A DNA stretch of 64,000 bases, from NCBI GenBank assembly GCA_945882095.1, contig CAMCWF010000005.1:1-64000 (forward strand). The letters are read 5' to 3'. Positions 8,562 through 17,421 of this stretch are shown here, in pieces. The DNA is from Chryseobacterium gleum. Its GTDB lineage: Bacteria > Bacteroidota > Bacteroidia > Flavobacteriales_D > Crocinitomicaceae. A program made the position numbers and the translations under genes. Each line of letters begins with the position of its first letter. Within the stretch, counting starts at the first letter, position 1. The notes below the pieces were generated by a model. It was not told where the DNA came from. It did not search any database and saw only the letters and a program-made list of their open reading frames with translations.

Positions 8562-9581
8562 ATGAAGTTTTCCAAACCATACATTTTTGCCCAATGGGCC
8601 GCTTTGATTTCCTTGTTTTTGGTCATCACCGCAGGAAGTTTCGTACGCATTACGGGATCAGGAATGGGATGCCCAGACTGGCCAAAGTGTTTTGGACAAT
8701 GGGTCCCTCCTACCGAAGCCAGCCAACTGCCCTCGGATTACTTAACGATTTTTCAAGAAAAGCGGAGTAAAAAAATGTTGAAGTTCTGCAAGTTTCTCAA
8801 TGCCTTGGGCATGCATGAAACGGCGGATAAAATCCAAAAAGATCCGAACATGTATAAGGACGAACCCTTCAATTTGGCAAAAACCTATACGGAATACATC
8901 AACCGCTTGCTGGGTTTTTTGGCAGGAAACATCATGTTGTTGGTCTTTGTTTGGACACTGATACGGTTTCGCAACAGACAATTGATTGTTCTTTCCGCCA
9001 TCAACCTAATTTTTATGGGCATAGAAGCATGGTTTGGGTCCATCGTGGTGGCTACGAATCTGGTACCTTGGACCATCACCGTGCATTTGTTTTTCGCCTT
9101 GTTGATTTTGTTGATTCAGTTGTACATCATCTACCGCATTTCCCCGAAGTTTCAAACCAACATTCAAATTGAAAAAGCCACTTTAATCATTTGGTGGATT
9201 GTGTTTGGAATTACCTTTTACCAAATGTTTTTGGGTACACAGGTACGTGAGCACATAGATGCATTGACCAAACAAGGCTTGGGCAGGGATGCTTGGAGTG
9301 ATTATTTTGGATGGGAATTTTTGATTCATCGCAGTTTCAGTTGGTTGGTCTTGATCTTACTGGTTTATTTAGGCGTTAAGAATGAAAAAGGCCCAAAAAT
9401 CCGCATGATTCGTTGGGCTTTCATTACCCTCGCGATTGAATTGTTTGCCGGGGTTTTGCTGGCCTACTTTGACCTACCTGGACTTGTACAGACCGCGCAT
9501 CTTATCTTTGCAACGGTGCTCTTTACGATCCTTGGAATGGGAGTCTTCCGATTTAGAAAAATTGAGGGCACCCTCCCCTGA
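8562..9581 (+). CDS. ctaA: heme A synthase (COX15/CtaA family)
   Basis: This 339-residue integral membrane protein converts heme O to heme A for cytochrome c oxidase. The N-terminus has the family mark GSFVRITGSGMGCPDWPKCFG (about 25-45), followed by a soluble loop of about 60 residues. Seven further hydrophobic segments follow. Likely heme-ligand His residues sit in TVHLFFALL, LIHRSFSW and QTAHLIFA. The gene stands alone between a terminator and a short intergenic stem-loop; no other oxidase genes are in the window. Confidence 0.9.
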   Translation: MKFSKPYIFAQWAALISLFLVITAGSFVRITGSGMGCPDWPKCFGQWVPPTEASQLPSDYLTIFQEKRSKKMLKFCKFLNALGMHETADKIQKDPNMYKDEPFNLAKTYTEYINRLLGFLAGNIMLLVFVWTLIRFRNRQLIVLSAINLIFMGIEAWFGSIVVATNLVPWTITVHLFFALLILLIQLYIIYRISPKFQTNIQIEKATLIIWWIVFGITFYQMFLGTQVREHIDALTKQGLGRDAWSDYFGWEFLIHRSFSWLVLILLVYLGVKNEKGPKIRMIRWAFITLAIELFAGVLLAYFDLPGLVQTAHLIFATVLFTILGMGVFRFRKIEGTLP

Positions 9582-9620
9582 GTAATAACCCATTTAGTGA
9601 TTGTTATAAAAAAACGCCTT

Positions 9621-9647
9621 TCATGTAAAAGGTAGGGTCTTACATGA
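9621..9647 (+). repeat. 8-bp inverted repeat between ctaA and the bestrophin gene
   Basis: TCATGTAA and TTACATGA are exact complements separated by 11 bases. There is no T-run after it, so it may be an operator or mRNA stem-loop rather than a terminator. It lies just upstream of a -7 box. Confidence 0.35.
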
Positions 9648-9659
9648 TGAATTTACCCT

Positions 9660-9667
9660 TAATTTTG
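9660..9667 (+). promoter_or_regulatory. candidate -7 box for the bestrophin gene
   Basis: TAATTTTG matches TANNTTTG and lies directly before the GTG start codon at 9672. The -33 element is not obvious. Confidence 0.4.
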
Positions 9668-9671
9668 TATT

Positions 9672-10541
9672 GTGATTAATTACAACCCCAAAAATTGGCT
9701 CGGATTTATTTTCTCTTTACATAAAAGTGATACCATTCGTATTTTATGGAAAGAGCTGATCTATATAGCCATTCTTACCGCCATCATCACCTCGTTGGAA
9801 TTGCATTTTTTTCCAGCAAGTTCCGTTCTTCAACACCTTACCACCGTTTATTCATTGCTAGGGTTTGTTATTTCCTTATTGCTTGTTTTCAGGACAAATA
9901 CAGCTTATGACCGTTGGTGGGAAGGCCGAAGGCTTTGGGGCGCTGTTGTGAATGACACAAGGAATTTAGCAAGTCTATTATCTACCCTCGATTTAAGCAA
10001 GGAGGAAAAAGATAAATTTTCGATTCTTATCATAGGCTTTGCACAAAGCATGAAAGAACACTTAAGACGCGGTAAAGCCAACATTCCGTTTCCGTATGAA
10101 GTATCTACAAATGCTGGTCATCAACCGCTTTGGATTGCCCAGGTACTGCGCGAAGAACTCAGTGATCTATTAAAAGCCAACCGCATCGATTCCAACCAAT
10201 GGGTTCACATTAGCAAGCATCTTGACCAACTCATTGACAGTTTAGGCGCCTGTGAACGCATCTTGAATACGCCCATACCTTTTTCATACAGTTTGTTTTT
10301 TAAAAAATTCATTTTCATCTATGTGGTTACGATGCCCCTTGCATTTGTTGAATTATTCGAATACTGGTCAGTCTTGATATCAACCTTTGTATTTTATGCG
10401 CTTGTCTCTATGGAGATTCTTGCCGAGGAAATAGAAGATCCTTTCGGAACCGATGACAATGATTTACCGATCGATGATATATGCGAAGGCATTGTAAAAG
10501 GGGTGACTCAGCTGTTTCAGCAATCAAAGCAACCGGTTTAG
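9672..10541 (+). CDS. bestrophin-family ion channel (UPF0187)
   Basis: The 289-residue product is a bacterial bestrophin. The hallmark RTNTAYDRWWEGRRLWGAV lies at about 75-93, and hydrophobic helices lie near 28-48, 54-74, 205-230 and 235-255. A conserved acidic segment, EEIEDPFGTDDNDLP, lies near 257-271. Bestrophins are pentameric anion or, in some bacteria, Na+-conducting channels of the inner membrane. The start appears to be GTG at 9672, giving INYNPKNWLGFIF, which matches the usual start of the family. Ion selectivity cannot be told from sequence. Confidence 0.85.
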   Translation: MINYNPKNWLGFIFSLHKSDTIRILWKELIYIAILTAIITSLELHFFPASSVLQHLTTVYSLLGFVISLLLVFRTNTAYDRWWEGRRLWGAVVNDTRNLASLLSTLDLSKEEKDKFSILIIGFAQSMKEHLRRGKANIPFPYEVSTNAGHQPLWIAQVLREELSDLLKANRIDSNQWVHISKHLDQLIDSLGACERILNTPIPFSYSLFFKKFIFIYVVTMPLAFVELFEYWSVLISTFVFYALVSMEILAEEIEDPFGTDDNDLPIDDICEGIVKGVTQLFQQSKQPV

Positions 10542-10610
10542 GACGTTTAGAATCGTTTTTTTTCGCCCGATTTCTAAAAATTGCCTAATTTTAAGGAACA
10601 AAACCAAACC

Positions 10611-11651
10611 ATGAAGAAATTACTATCCCTTTCTTGCGTAATATTCAGTTTTTCTGGATTCGCACAAATCACCATCGATCAAAACGACATGCCTTCAGTG
10701 GGTGATTACATCCCAAGAAAATCGGATACCCTAACGGTTATTCCAAGTCCTGGAGGAAGTGGTCCGAACCAAGTTTGGATTTTTACCGCGTTAAGCAACT
10801 ATGTGATTTCTGAATACACCAACGTCGTTTCGGTAGCATCAACCCCCAATGGCAATCAATTTGGCAGTTCAAACATGGCCATGACCAACGACAATGCAAG
10901 TTACTTGTACTTCAATAAATCCGCACAAAGCTTTACCACACAAGGCCTATCCGGCGATTTATTAGGCACAGGGAATATCAATGCACCTTTTGCCCCTGAT
11001 TTAACCTTACATCAATTTCCAAGAACCTTTGGTTCAAGTTTTACCGATGCGTATGCCCTAGACGTAACCGTACCTGGCGCTGCGATCAACCCGATATTGA
11101 ACCAAATACATTTCAAAAGATCTTCCACCGTGAAGGATACCACCGATGCGTGGGGACTCCTCACCACCCCTCATGGAACCTACGATGTGCTTCGTGTTCA
11201 TACCATGGAAATTTCTGTGGATTCGGTTTGGGCTTTGCCTATTTTTCCTCCCACGTGGAGTTTGGTAAGTACAAGTTCAGATACAACGCACAGTTATTCT
11301 TGGGTGGGCAAAGGCGGTAAAATTGCAATCGCCGAAATGAGCTTGGATACTTTGGGCATGCCCAAAACATTCACTTGGTCTGAATTGGCCGGAATTGGGG
11401 TTGGGATAGAAGAGACCCATGCCAACGACTTTCAAATACATCCCAACCCAGCAAACGATTTTTTCACCCTAACCAATGTCCTCCCATCATCTATTCAATT
11501 TTTTGATATGAAAGGAAGTGTCCTTCCTGTTGAATGTACTACGGATGGAACAAACACCCTGGTTAATGTTTCCCAGATTCCTTCAGGAATTTATTATGTA
11601 AAGATTCAAGCGGGTGACCAGTCTTCATGTCAAAAACTTATAAAACAATAA
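10611..11651 (+). CDS. secreted protein of unknown function with T9SS sorting domain
   Basis: The 346-residue product has a signal peptide ending GFAQITI. It then has a beta-rich region of about 240 residues with no recognised domain. The C-terminal T9SS domain (about 270-346) has HPNPANDFF, a QFFDMKGS segment and GIYYVKI. The start at 10611 is chosen because the signal peptide begins there. The stop lies 23 bases before the multicopper oxidase gene in the same direction, so the two may be co-transcribed. It resembles surface proteins that Bacteroidota export in large numbers. Confidence 0.75.
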   Translation: MKKLLSLSCVIFSFSGFAQITIDQNDMPSVGDYIPRKSDTLTVIPSPGGSGPNQVWIFTALSNYVISEYTNVVSVASTPNGNQFGSSNMAMTNDNASYLYFNKSAQSFTTQGLSGDLLGTGNINAPFAPDLTLHQFPRTFGSSFTDAYALDVTVPGAAINPILNQIHFKRSSTVKDTTDAWGLLTTPHGTYDVLRVHTMEISVDSVWALPIFPPTWSLVSTSSDTTHSYSWVGKGGKIAIAEMSLDTLGMPKTFTWSELAGIGVGIEETHANDFQIHPNPANDFFTLTNVLPSSIQFFDMKGSVLPVECTTDGTNTLVNVSQIPSGIYYVKIQAGDQSSCQKLIKQ

Positions 11652-11674
11652 GAAGTTAAAAAACAAAAAATCTC

Positions 11675-13381
11675 ATGAAAAAAATCCTACTACTCAGTCT
11701 TGTACTTTGGGTCGCTCAAGGGACTTCTTTTTCCCAAGCCTACCAAACCCTTTGGATACCTGACACGCTATCCGGGACGGTTTTTAACCTTAACATTCGG
11801 GATACTTTTGCGCAAATCGTTCCAACCGGGAACCAAACCATCACCGGCGGAATCAATGGGAAAATTTGGGGTCCTACCCTCTTTTTTCAGAAAGGTGATA
11901 CCGTACACCTTAATGTGAATAATCAACTTAATGACTCTACAACCTTACACTGGCATGGAATGCACCTTCCTGCCGTTATGGATGGTGGCCCTCACCAAAT
12001 CATACCGCCGGGTACCTTGTGGCAACCGTATTGGAAAGTGACCAACAATGCTGGTTTGTATTGGTTTCACCCACACCTGCACGAGATGACCATGGAACAA
12101 GTGACCAAAGGAATCGGCGGATTAATCATCGTTCGTGATCCCATTGAGTCAGCCCTTGCCTTGCCAAGAAAATATGGTGTTGACGACATACCATTGGTAT
12201 TGACTGACAGGGATTTTTCTGCATCGAATCAATTCAGCGTAGTTCCTTACGGCGATAGCATGATGGTGAACGGAACCCTACGTCCGCAAACCACAATCCC
12301 TGCGCAAGTGGTGCGACTTCGCATCCTCAATGGTGCCATCGAAAGGTCATACAATATAGGGTTCAGTGACAACCGAAGTTTTTCCGTTATCACATCCGAT
12401 GGAGGGTTGTTGGACAATCCGGTTAGTGTTAACAGGTACTTGTTGAATGCAGGTGAGCGCATTGAGATTTTGGTAAACTGTACGGGACAAACCGGCACAA
12501 ACTTCGATATGAAGGCCTACAACGCCTCTTTGCCACAAAACATTCCCGGAGGTGATCAATTTCCAAATGGTCCATTCGCCAATTTCCTTCAGCATTCTGA
12601 CTTTAAAATCCTTCACTTAAACGTAGGTAACCAAACGGTAAATCCCATAACAAGTATTCCTGCCACCTTAACAACCAATGTTTTTCCTGCAGAAGCAAGT
12701 GCAAACATTACCAGAACCATCACGATTACCGATAGTAATGGCGTAGCAGGTACAACCGGTCCCACTGCGTTTGTTATCGGTCATGCATTGTTCAACATCA
12801 ACACCATCAACAAAACCGTTCCTTTGAACAACACTGAAATATGGGAATTGAAAAGCACTTCCAACTTTGGTCACCCTTTTCACATCCACGATGTTGAATT
12901 TTATATTCTTACGCGCAATGGGGTTGCCCCTCCTATGTATGAGCAAGGATGGAAAGATGTTGTTATGGTAAAAGCACAAGAAACGGTTCGGTTCATTGCG
13001 AAATTTGAAGATTATGCAGACAGCCAACACCCTTTTATGTACCACTGTCACATTTCCTTGCATGAAGATGAGGGAATGATGGGCCAATTTGTCGTGACAG
13101 ACAATGGAAGTGGATTGCAGGAAAACAATTCGGAGTCTTTGGATTTTAACATAATCCCGAATCCCGCCAGCGGAAAAATCTACTTACATTCCAATCAAGA
13201 ACTACCAAAACCCTATTATGTAAAGATTTTGAACGCAGTCGGTAAAACCGTTCGTATGTTGCCACAACCGGAAATCTCTCAAGGAATTTCCATTGATGGT
13301 CTGGCGTCTGGCGTCTACTATTTGATTTTTACAGAGCCTAAAACCAAGATTGAAACCACGCGGAAATTCATTGTGGAATAA
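11675..13381 (+). CDS. secreted multicopper oxidase with T9SS sorting domain
   Basis: The 568-residue product has a signal peptide (about 1-21) and the four copper sites of a multicopper oxidase. These are LHWHGMHLP (about 91-99), YWFHPHLHE (about 127-135), HPFHIHDVEF and HPFMYHCHISLHEDEGMM. In the last, the type 1 Cys is followed ten residues later by an axial Met. Family members oxidise phenols, Mn, Cu(I) or Fe(II) with O2; the substrate here is unknown. The C-terminal T9SS sorting domain (IIPNPASGKIYL, GVYYLIF, RKFIVE) sends it outside the cell. The stop overlaps the next gene's ATG by one base. Confidence 0.9.
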   Translation: MKKILLLSLVLWVAQGTSFSQAYQTLWIPDTLSGTVFNLNIRDTFAQIVPTGNQTITGGINGKIWGPTLFFQKGDTVHLNVNNQLNDSTTLHWHGMHLPAVMDGGPHQIIPPGTLWQPYWKVTNNAGLYWFHPHLHEMTMEQVTKGIGGLIIVRDPIESALALPRKYGVDDIPLVLTDRDFSASNQFSVVPYGDSMMVNGTLRPQTTIPAQVVRLRILNGAIERSYNIGFSDNRSFSVITSDGGLLDNPVSVNRYLLNAGERIEILVNCTGQTGTNFDMKAYNASLPQNIPGGDQFPNGPFANFLQHSDFKILHLNVGNQTVNPITSIPATLTTNVFPAEASANITRTITITDSNGVAGTTGPTAFVIGHALFNINTINKTVPLNNTEIWELKSTSNFGHPFHIHDVEFYILTRNGVAPPMYEQGWKDVVMVKAQETVRFIAKFEDYADSQHPFMYHCHISLHEDEGMMGQFVVTDNGSGLQENNSESLDFNIIPNPASGKIYLHSNQELPKPYYVKILNAVGKTVRMLPQPEISQGISIDGLASGVYYLIFTEPKTKIETTRKFIVE

Positions 13382-13983
13382 TGCGGTTCGTATTGGGGCT
13401 ACTTTTTTTGTGTGTAAACACCCTCGGTTATGCGCAAATCACATCGCCTGAATTCTCAAGTAAAATCAATGATTTCAGCTTGCTGAATGTTAATAATAAA
13501 ATAATTTCAACCACCGATTACCCCAAAGCAAAGGGCTTTATCATCGTGTTTACCTGCAACCATTGCCCTTTTGCCAAACTGTATACAGATCGTTTGAAAC
13601 AGCTACATGAGATGTACGCAAAAAAAGATGTCGTACTGCTAGCCGTCAATTCAATGGACACATTGGTGTATGACGAGGAAAAATTCGTGCTCATGCAAAA
13701 GAAAGCCAAAAAGGAGAATTACACTTTTCCTTATCTGTACGACTACACACAAACGGTGGCTAAGATGTTTCATGCAACGCATAACCCGCAAGCCTTTGTC
13801 ATCTGGAAGGTTAATAAAAATTGGGTGGTACAGTACCAAGGCGCTTTGGATGACAACGGACAACATCCCGACGAAGCCCATTCCTACATCCAAGATGCCG
13901 TTGAATCCTTGCTAAAAAACGAACCCGTTACCCTTCCGCTTACGGAATCCTTTGGATGTAAATTGTATTTAAGAAACGAGTAA
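13381..13983 (+). CDS. exported thioredoxin/peroxiredoxin-like protein (PRX_like1 type)
   Basis: The 200-residue product has a signal peptide ending GYAQITS and an AhpC/TSA-type thioredoxin fold. The active-site motif TCNHCPFAKLY lies at about 58-68, and the CNHCPF form is typical of the PRX_like1 group. It is probably periplasmic and acts in thiol redox chemistry. The ATG overlaps the last base of the multicopper oxidase stop codon, so the pair is translationally coupled. A redox or copper-maturation link to the oxidase is inferred from this coupling only. Confidence 0.8.
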   Translation: MRFVLGLLFLCVNTLGYAQITSPEFSSKINDFSLLNVNNKIISTTDYPKAKGFIIVFTCNHCPFAKLYTDRLKQLHEMYAKKDVVLLAVNSMDTLVYDEEKFVLMQKKAKKENYTFPYLYDYTQTVAKMFHATHNPQAFVIWKVNKNWVVQYQGALDDNGQHPDEAHSYIQDAVESLLKNEPVTLPLTESFGCKLYLRNE

Positions 13984-13994
13984 GCAAACTTCGA

Positions 13995-14729
13995 TTAAGG
14001 ATTTTCATCAAGTACACATCGCACAGAGAACCCGTTCCCTTTGAGGTTTAGGTTGGTTGCATAAAACCGTTCATTCGAATAATCATTGATAACATTATCT
14101 GAGTCAAACGAAAGTCCGACCCGGTGACCATAATCGCTCTTCTTTTTATTGTTCAATGAATTCGTTGTCCAAAAATTGGTGTATTTCCCAAAACTTTTTG
14201 CGTTAACCCAGTAAAAAGAGGCGTCCAACCCTACATAACGACTACCCACCGGATAGGCATCAAAACCTCCAGTTTTCCCAGAAACGTTAGCTGTAGCACC
14301 CTCCCAACCTACCTCGGATTTTAACATTTCATCCGCCGTGTAGAGTCCCCCTAAACTTTTGATCATGCTGGCCCATTCAACAAGGTCAGGCACATGGCAG
14401 CCCAAAGGGGCAATACCGCGATTGTCGGTTACAGCAAACCAATTGTATAGGACAGTATTCATATCAAGGCCATTTTCGTCTTCATAATAGCACCAAGCGG
14501 GTTCTTTGTTTTGACTGGCAAGGATCCAATCTTCGGCGCTTTGCGCATGAAAAATTACATCGCCATTTCGAAAGGACTTGACGTGAAGGTTTTCCGCCAT
14601 CCAAATGTTGTTTCCAATAAAAACACAGCGATATTCATTGGATTCAACATCGACGACGGTTTGGGAAAAGACCAGGTTAAAAATACCCGGTAAAAAAAAG
14701 AAAACAGGCGCAAAAAATAGTTTTTTCAT
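13995..14729 (-). CDS. secreted FISUMP-domain protein
   Basis: The 244-residue product has a signal peptide ending VFSQTVV. It carries the Fibrobacter succinogenes major paralogous domain: NNIWMAENLHVKSFRNGD, WCYYEDE, LYNWFAVTDNRGIAPLGCHVPDLVEW, and a final FSVRCVLD. FISUMP proteins are surface or secreted proteins of unknown biochemical role, abundant in Bacteroidota and Fibrobacteres. The gene converges on the peroxiredoxin-like gene and is divergent from the transglutaminase-like gene. No T9SS sorting domain is present, so final location is unclear. Confidence 0.8.
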   Translation of the reverse strand: MKKLFFAPVFFFLPGIFNLVFSQTVVDVESNEYRCVFIGNNIWMAENLHVKSFRNGDVIFHAQSAEDWILASQNKEPAWCYYEDENGLDMNTVLYNWFAVTDNRGIAPLGCHVPDLVEWASMIKSLGGLYTADEMLKSEVGWEGATANVSGKTGGFDAYPVGSRYVGLDASFYWVNAKSFGKYTNFWTTNSLNNKKKSDYGHRVGLSFDSDNVINDYSNERFYATNLNLKGNGFSVRCVLDENP

Positions 14730-14856
14730 GGTTCTAAATTAGTAAAAGGGGAATGCAAACCGCTTCAAAGGTTACGGAAAAAGTAGGGGTTGGGGCGCAG
14801 AAAAAAAAACTGTTACCAAAACCCAAACGAACATTGTACTCAGAAACAAACCGCCT

Positions 14857-15876
14857 ATGAAAACCTTCTTTTTTTTCCTAATGCTGGCGAACGTAGCCTT
14901 GGCTACAACGCCACTAAAAACGATTGACAACCTACCCTTCCACGAAATCGATGCCCACATGCGTGAGTGCCCTTCGAGCGAGGAAAGCAGCATCGAAAAC
15001 ATCGCCGCTTACATCAATCGAAAAGCGAAAACAGACCTTGATAAAGCGCGCGGTGTCTATGTTTGGATAACGAAGAACATTTCCTATAACGACAAAGGAT
15101 ACAATTCAAAAAACTACGGAGACAATTCCGCGGAAGGAGTCCTGAAATCAAGGGTGGGCGTATGCGCCGGGTATGCCAGCCTATTCGAAGCCTTGGCAAA
15201 AAACACGGGCATCGAAGTCATCTCAATCGTAGGTTATGCAAAGGGAATTGACTATGAGGAGGGGGATCATTTCAGTGAATCAAACCATGCGTGGAACGCG
15301 GTGAAAATAGACAATTCCTGGCGGATATTCGATGCGTGTTGGGGGGAGGGCGCTGGAAGAACAGACAAGAAGGGACGGTTAATATCCATTAAAGAATTCA
15401 ACGACCATTGGTTTAATGTGCCTCCATCCCAGGCTGTATTCACCCATTTTCCTGAAAATCCGATGGAACTCTTTACCACCCAAAAAATAACGTTGGAGGA
15501 TTTTGAAAGCCTACCCGATGTCTCTCCGCATTACCTCCGTCAAGGGTTTCTCACAGCAGAGGAAATCTTGGCAAAATTAAAAACCAAGAAACCCATCATT
15601 TTACCTATTATGTATCAACTGGACGGGGAATACAGCATACGTAAAGCACCAAAAGATCGCACCTTAGCCGTTGGGAAACCGATTGAATTTGAAATCGAAT
15701 GCAACGAACCCGGTGTAAAATTCTATTTACTTGATGAAAACCAAATTTGGAAACCGCTCAAGCGAAACAATGGGAATTACATTGAGCACTATACGCCAAT
15801 GGTTTCCGGAGACCTACAAATCATCGTTCAATCCTCCGCAGGTACCTACGTTTTGATGCGTTACATTGTTGAATAA
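14857..15876 (+). CDS. exported transglutaminase-like (papain-fold) protein
   Basis: The 339-residue product has a signal peptide and a transglutaminase-core domain. The likely triad is Cys in GVCAGYASL (about 107-115), His in NHAWNAVKI (about 149-157) and Asp in RIFDACWGEG (about 162-171). This is the arrangement seen in KY/transglutaminase-like peptidases. The C-terminal about 100 residues look like an Ig-like beta domain. It could cleave or crosslink peptides in the periplasm or at the surface. No neighbour points to a substrate. Confidence 0.8.
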   Translation: MKTFFFFLMLANVALATTPLKTIDNLPFHEIDAHMRECPSSEESSIENIAAYINRKAKTDLDKARGVYVWITKNISYNDKGYNSKNYGDNSAEGVLKSRVGVCAGYASLFEALAKNTGIEVISIVGYAKGIDYEEGDHFSESNHAWNAVKIDNSWRIFDACWGEGAGRTDKKGRLISIKEFNDHWFNVPPSQAVFTHFPENPMELFTTQKITLEDFESLPDVSPHYLRQGFLTAEEILAKLKTKKPIILPIMYQLDGEYSIRKAPKDRTLAVGKPIEFEIECNEPGVKFYLLDENQIWKPLKRNNGNYIEHYTPMVSGDLQIIVQSSAGTYVLMRYIVE

Positions 15877-15927
15877 CGCTGCCAAACGGCTTGCGAAACA
15901 CTCGTCTTTTCCCATGCATGTCCCTTG

Positions 15928-15970
15928 CCCTGTCCCTTCGACTTTGCTCAGGGGCAGAACAAGGACAGGG
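15928..15970 (+). repeat. inverted repeat containing a common Bacteroidota motif
   Basis: CCCTGTCC (15928-15935) pairs with GGACAGGG (15963-15970). The loop holds CTTCGACTTTGCTCAGG, a string close to one I remember as highly repeated in Bacteroidota intergenic regions. It lies between the transglutaminase-like gene and the light/flavin operon and might act as a weak terminator, though no T-run follows. Confidence 0.5.
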
Positions 15971-16047
15971 GAATTCAAAAATAGCTTCGACGTCTAAACA
16001 ATAATCACAAATTCGTGTTTAGCAATGGGGTTAAATCACGATATAAA

Positions 16048-16317
16048 ATGGAACAAGTCGACATCGATCGCATCATTGAAATGGCTTGGGAAGACAGAAC
16101 ACCCTTCGAAGCAATTTTTATACAATTTGGCCAAACAGAAACGCAGGTAATTGCATTGATGCGCAAGGAATTAAAACGCAGCAGTTTCATTCTTTGGCGC
16201 GATCGCGTCAACAGTGGGGTAAGCCTAAAGCACGCCAAAAAACGCAATCCAGAAATTCAACGCTTTAAATGTACCCGTCAAACAGGTATTTCGATGAACA
16301 AAATCAGCAAGCGGTAA
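16048..16317 (+). CDS. TIGR03643/DUF2805 family protein, first gene of the light/flavin operon
   Basis: The 89-residue product matches the small TIGR03643 family: about 90 residues, with conserved Trp and Met in IIEMAWEDRTPFEAI, and FGQTETQVIALMRKEL, then FILWRDRV and a basic C-terminus. The segment IIEMAWEDRTPFEAIFIQFG-QTETQVIALMR reads like a helix-turn-helix, so nucleic-acid binding is possible. Function is not established. Its stop codon abuts the ATG of the next gene. The start at 16048 is preferred over in-frame codons upstream because family members begin close to the first helix. In other genomes I recall this family beside photolyase genes. Confidence 0.8.
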   Translation: MEQVDIDRIIEMAWEDRTPFEAIFIQFGQTETQVIALMRKELKRSSFILWRDRVNSGVSLKHAKKRNPEIQRFKCTRQTGISMNKISKR

Positions 16318-17421
16318 ATGAATTTCCCCACCAAATACCATGAAATTCTCGAACGAATTCAGCAAATAGATCCGATAAAGTATGGCGAGACACGTAATTA
16401 TTTGACTGGGGCCGTTACCTACCTTTCCCCTTACATTTCGAGAGGTGTGATCAGTACTAAAATGGTCTTGGATGCAGTTCTTGCCAAAGGACATCAAGTG
16501 GAAGAAATAGAAGATTTCGTCAAAGAATTGTCTTGGCGTGATTACTTTCAACGTGTGGGACAAGTGCGAAACTTGGCATTGGATCTCAAATTTACACAAA
16601 CAGATGTGGCACATCAGGAGATTCCATCCGCGGTGGTGAATGCTCAAACGGGAATTCTTGCCATCGATCAGTCCATCCAACAATTGTATTCCCTCGGTTA
16701 CATGCACAACCACCTGCGTATGTATACAGCCGCATTGGTAACGAACATCGGTAAATCCCATTGGTTTTTACCTTCAAAATGGATGTATTACCATTTGTTA
16801 GATGGCGACTGGGCCAGTAACCGTTGCAGTTGGCAATGGGTGTGCGGTGCAAACAGCAACAAGAAATACGTTGCAAATCAAGAAAACATCAATCGCTTCA
16901 CAGGAATGCAACAACACGGGTCCTTTCTCGACGCGCCCTATGAATACTTGCCACCCAAACAAATCCCGCAAGCGCTATTGGAAACGTGTGAAATTCGGCT
17001 GGAGACCCAACTTCCAACCGTCGAAAAAACAGTTGTGGATGCATCGCTTCCCACGTTTGTTTACAACCCTTACAACCTTGATCCGACCTGGCACCGTGAA
17101 GAAGCGGGCAATCGCATTTTATTACTTGATCCTGTCTTTTTTAAGGAACACCCTGTGAGTTCAAATGTTCTACATTTCATTTTGGAACTTGGAAAGAACA
17201 TTGACAACCTCCAACTTTTCGTCGGGTCTTTTACGGAACTATTGGAAACCCATTCTTTGGGTGAAATTTATTTCAAAGAACATCCCCTGAATGCGGGTTA
17301 TACTGGAACTGAGGAACCGAGGGATTGGATTTCAACGGAACTGACCGGGTATTTCCCTTCTTTCTTCGCCTATTGGAAAGTATTGAAAAAAGAGCTCCTT
17401 CAAAAACAATTACACACATGA
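16318..17421 (+). CDS. photolyase/cryptochrome FAD-binding domain protein with C-terminal alpha/beta-like extension
   Basis: The 367-residue product starts directly with a photolyase FAD-binding domain (about 20-200). Its marks are YLSPYISRG (35-43), FVKELSWRDYFQ (67-78), LYSLGYMHNHLRMYTAAL (123-140) and LLDGDWASNRCSWQW (160-174). The flavin-facing Asn and following Trp residues are present. The N-terminal antenna alpha/beta domain of ordinary photolyases is missing. The C-terminal part (about 235-360), with NRILLLDPVFFKEHP and LQLFVGSFTELL, resembles that alpha/beta domain, which would make the protein circularly permuted. That resemblance is by eye. It abuts TIGR03643 and overlaps the flavin reductase by four bases. 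Confidence 0.8.
   Translation: MNFPTKYHEILERIQQIDPIKYGETRNYLTGAVTYLSPYISRGVISTKMVLDAVLAKGHQVEEIEDFVKELSWRDYFQRVGQVRNLALDLKFTQTDVAHQEIPSAVVNAQTGILAIDQSIQQLYSLGYMHNHLRMYTAALVTNIGKSHWFLPSKWMYYHLLDGDWASNRCSWQWVCGANSNKKYVANQENINRFTGMQQHGSFLDAPYEYLPPKQIPQALLETCEIRLETQLPTVEKTVVDASLPTFVYNPYNLDPTWHREEAGNRILLLDPVFFKEHPVSSNVLHFILELGKNIDNLQLFVGSFTELLETHSLGEIYFKEHPLNAGYTGTEEPRDWISTELTGYFPSFFAYWKVLKKELLQKQLHT

Noticed and set aside
12668-13087. 139-codon open frame antisense to the multicopper oxidase
   Set aside because: No signal, motif or regulatory context; its length is explained by the coding bias of the oxidase.
15928-15970. Small RNA gene
   Set aside because: Only an inverted repeat with a common intergenic motif is visible; no promoter or T-run supports an RNA gene.
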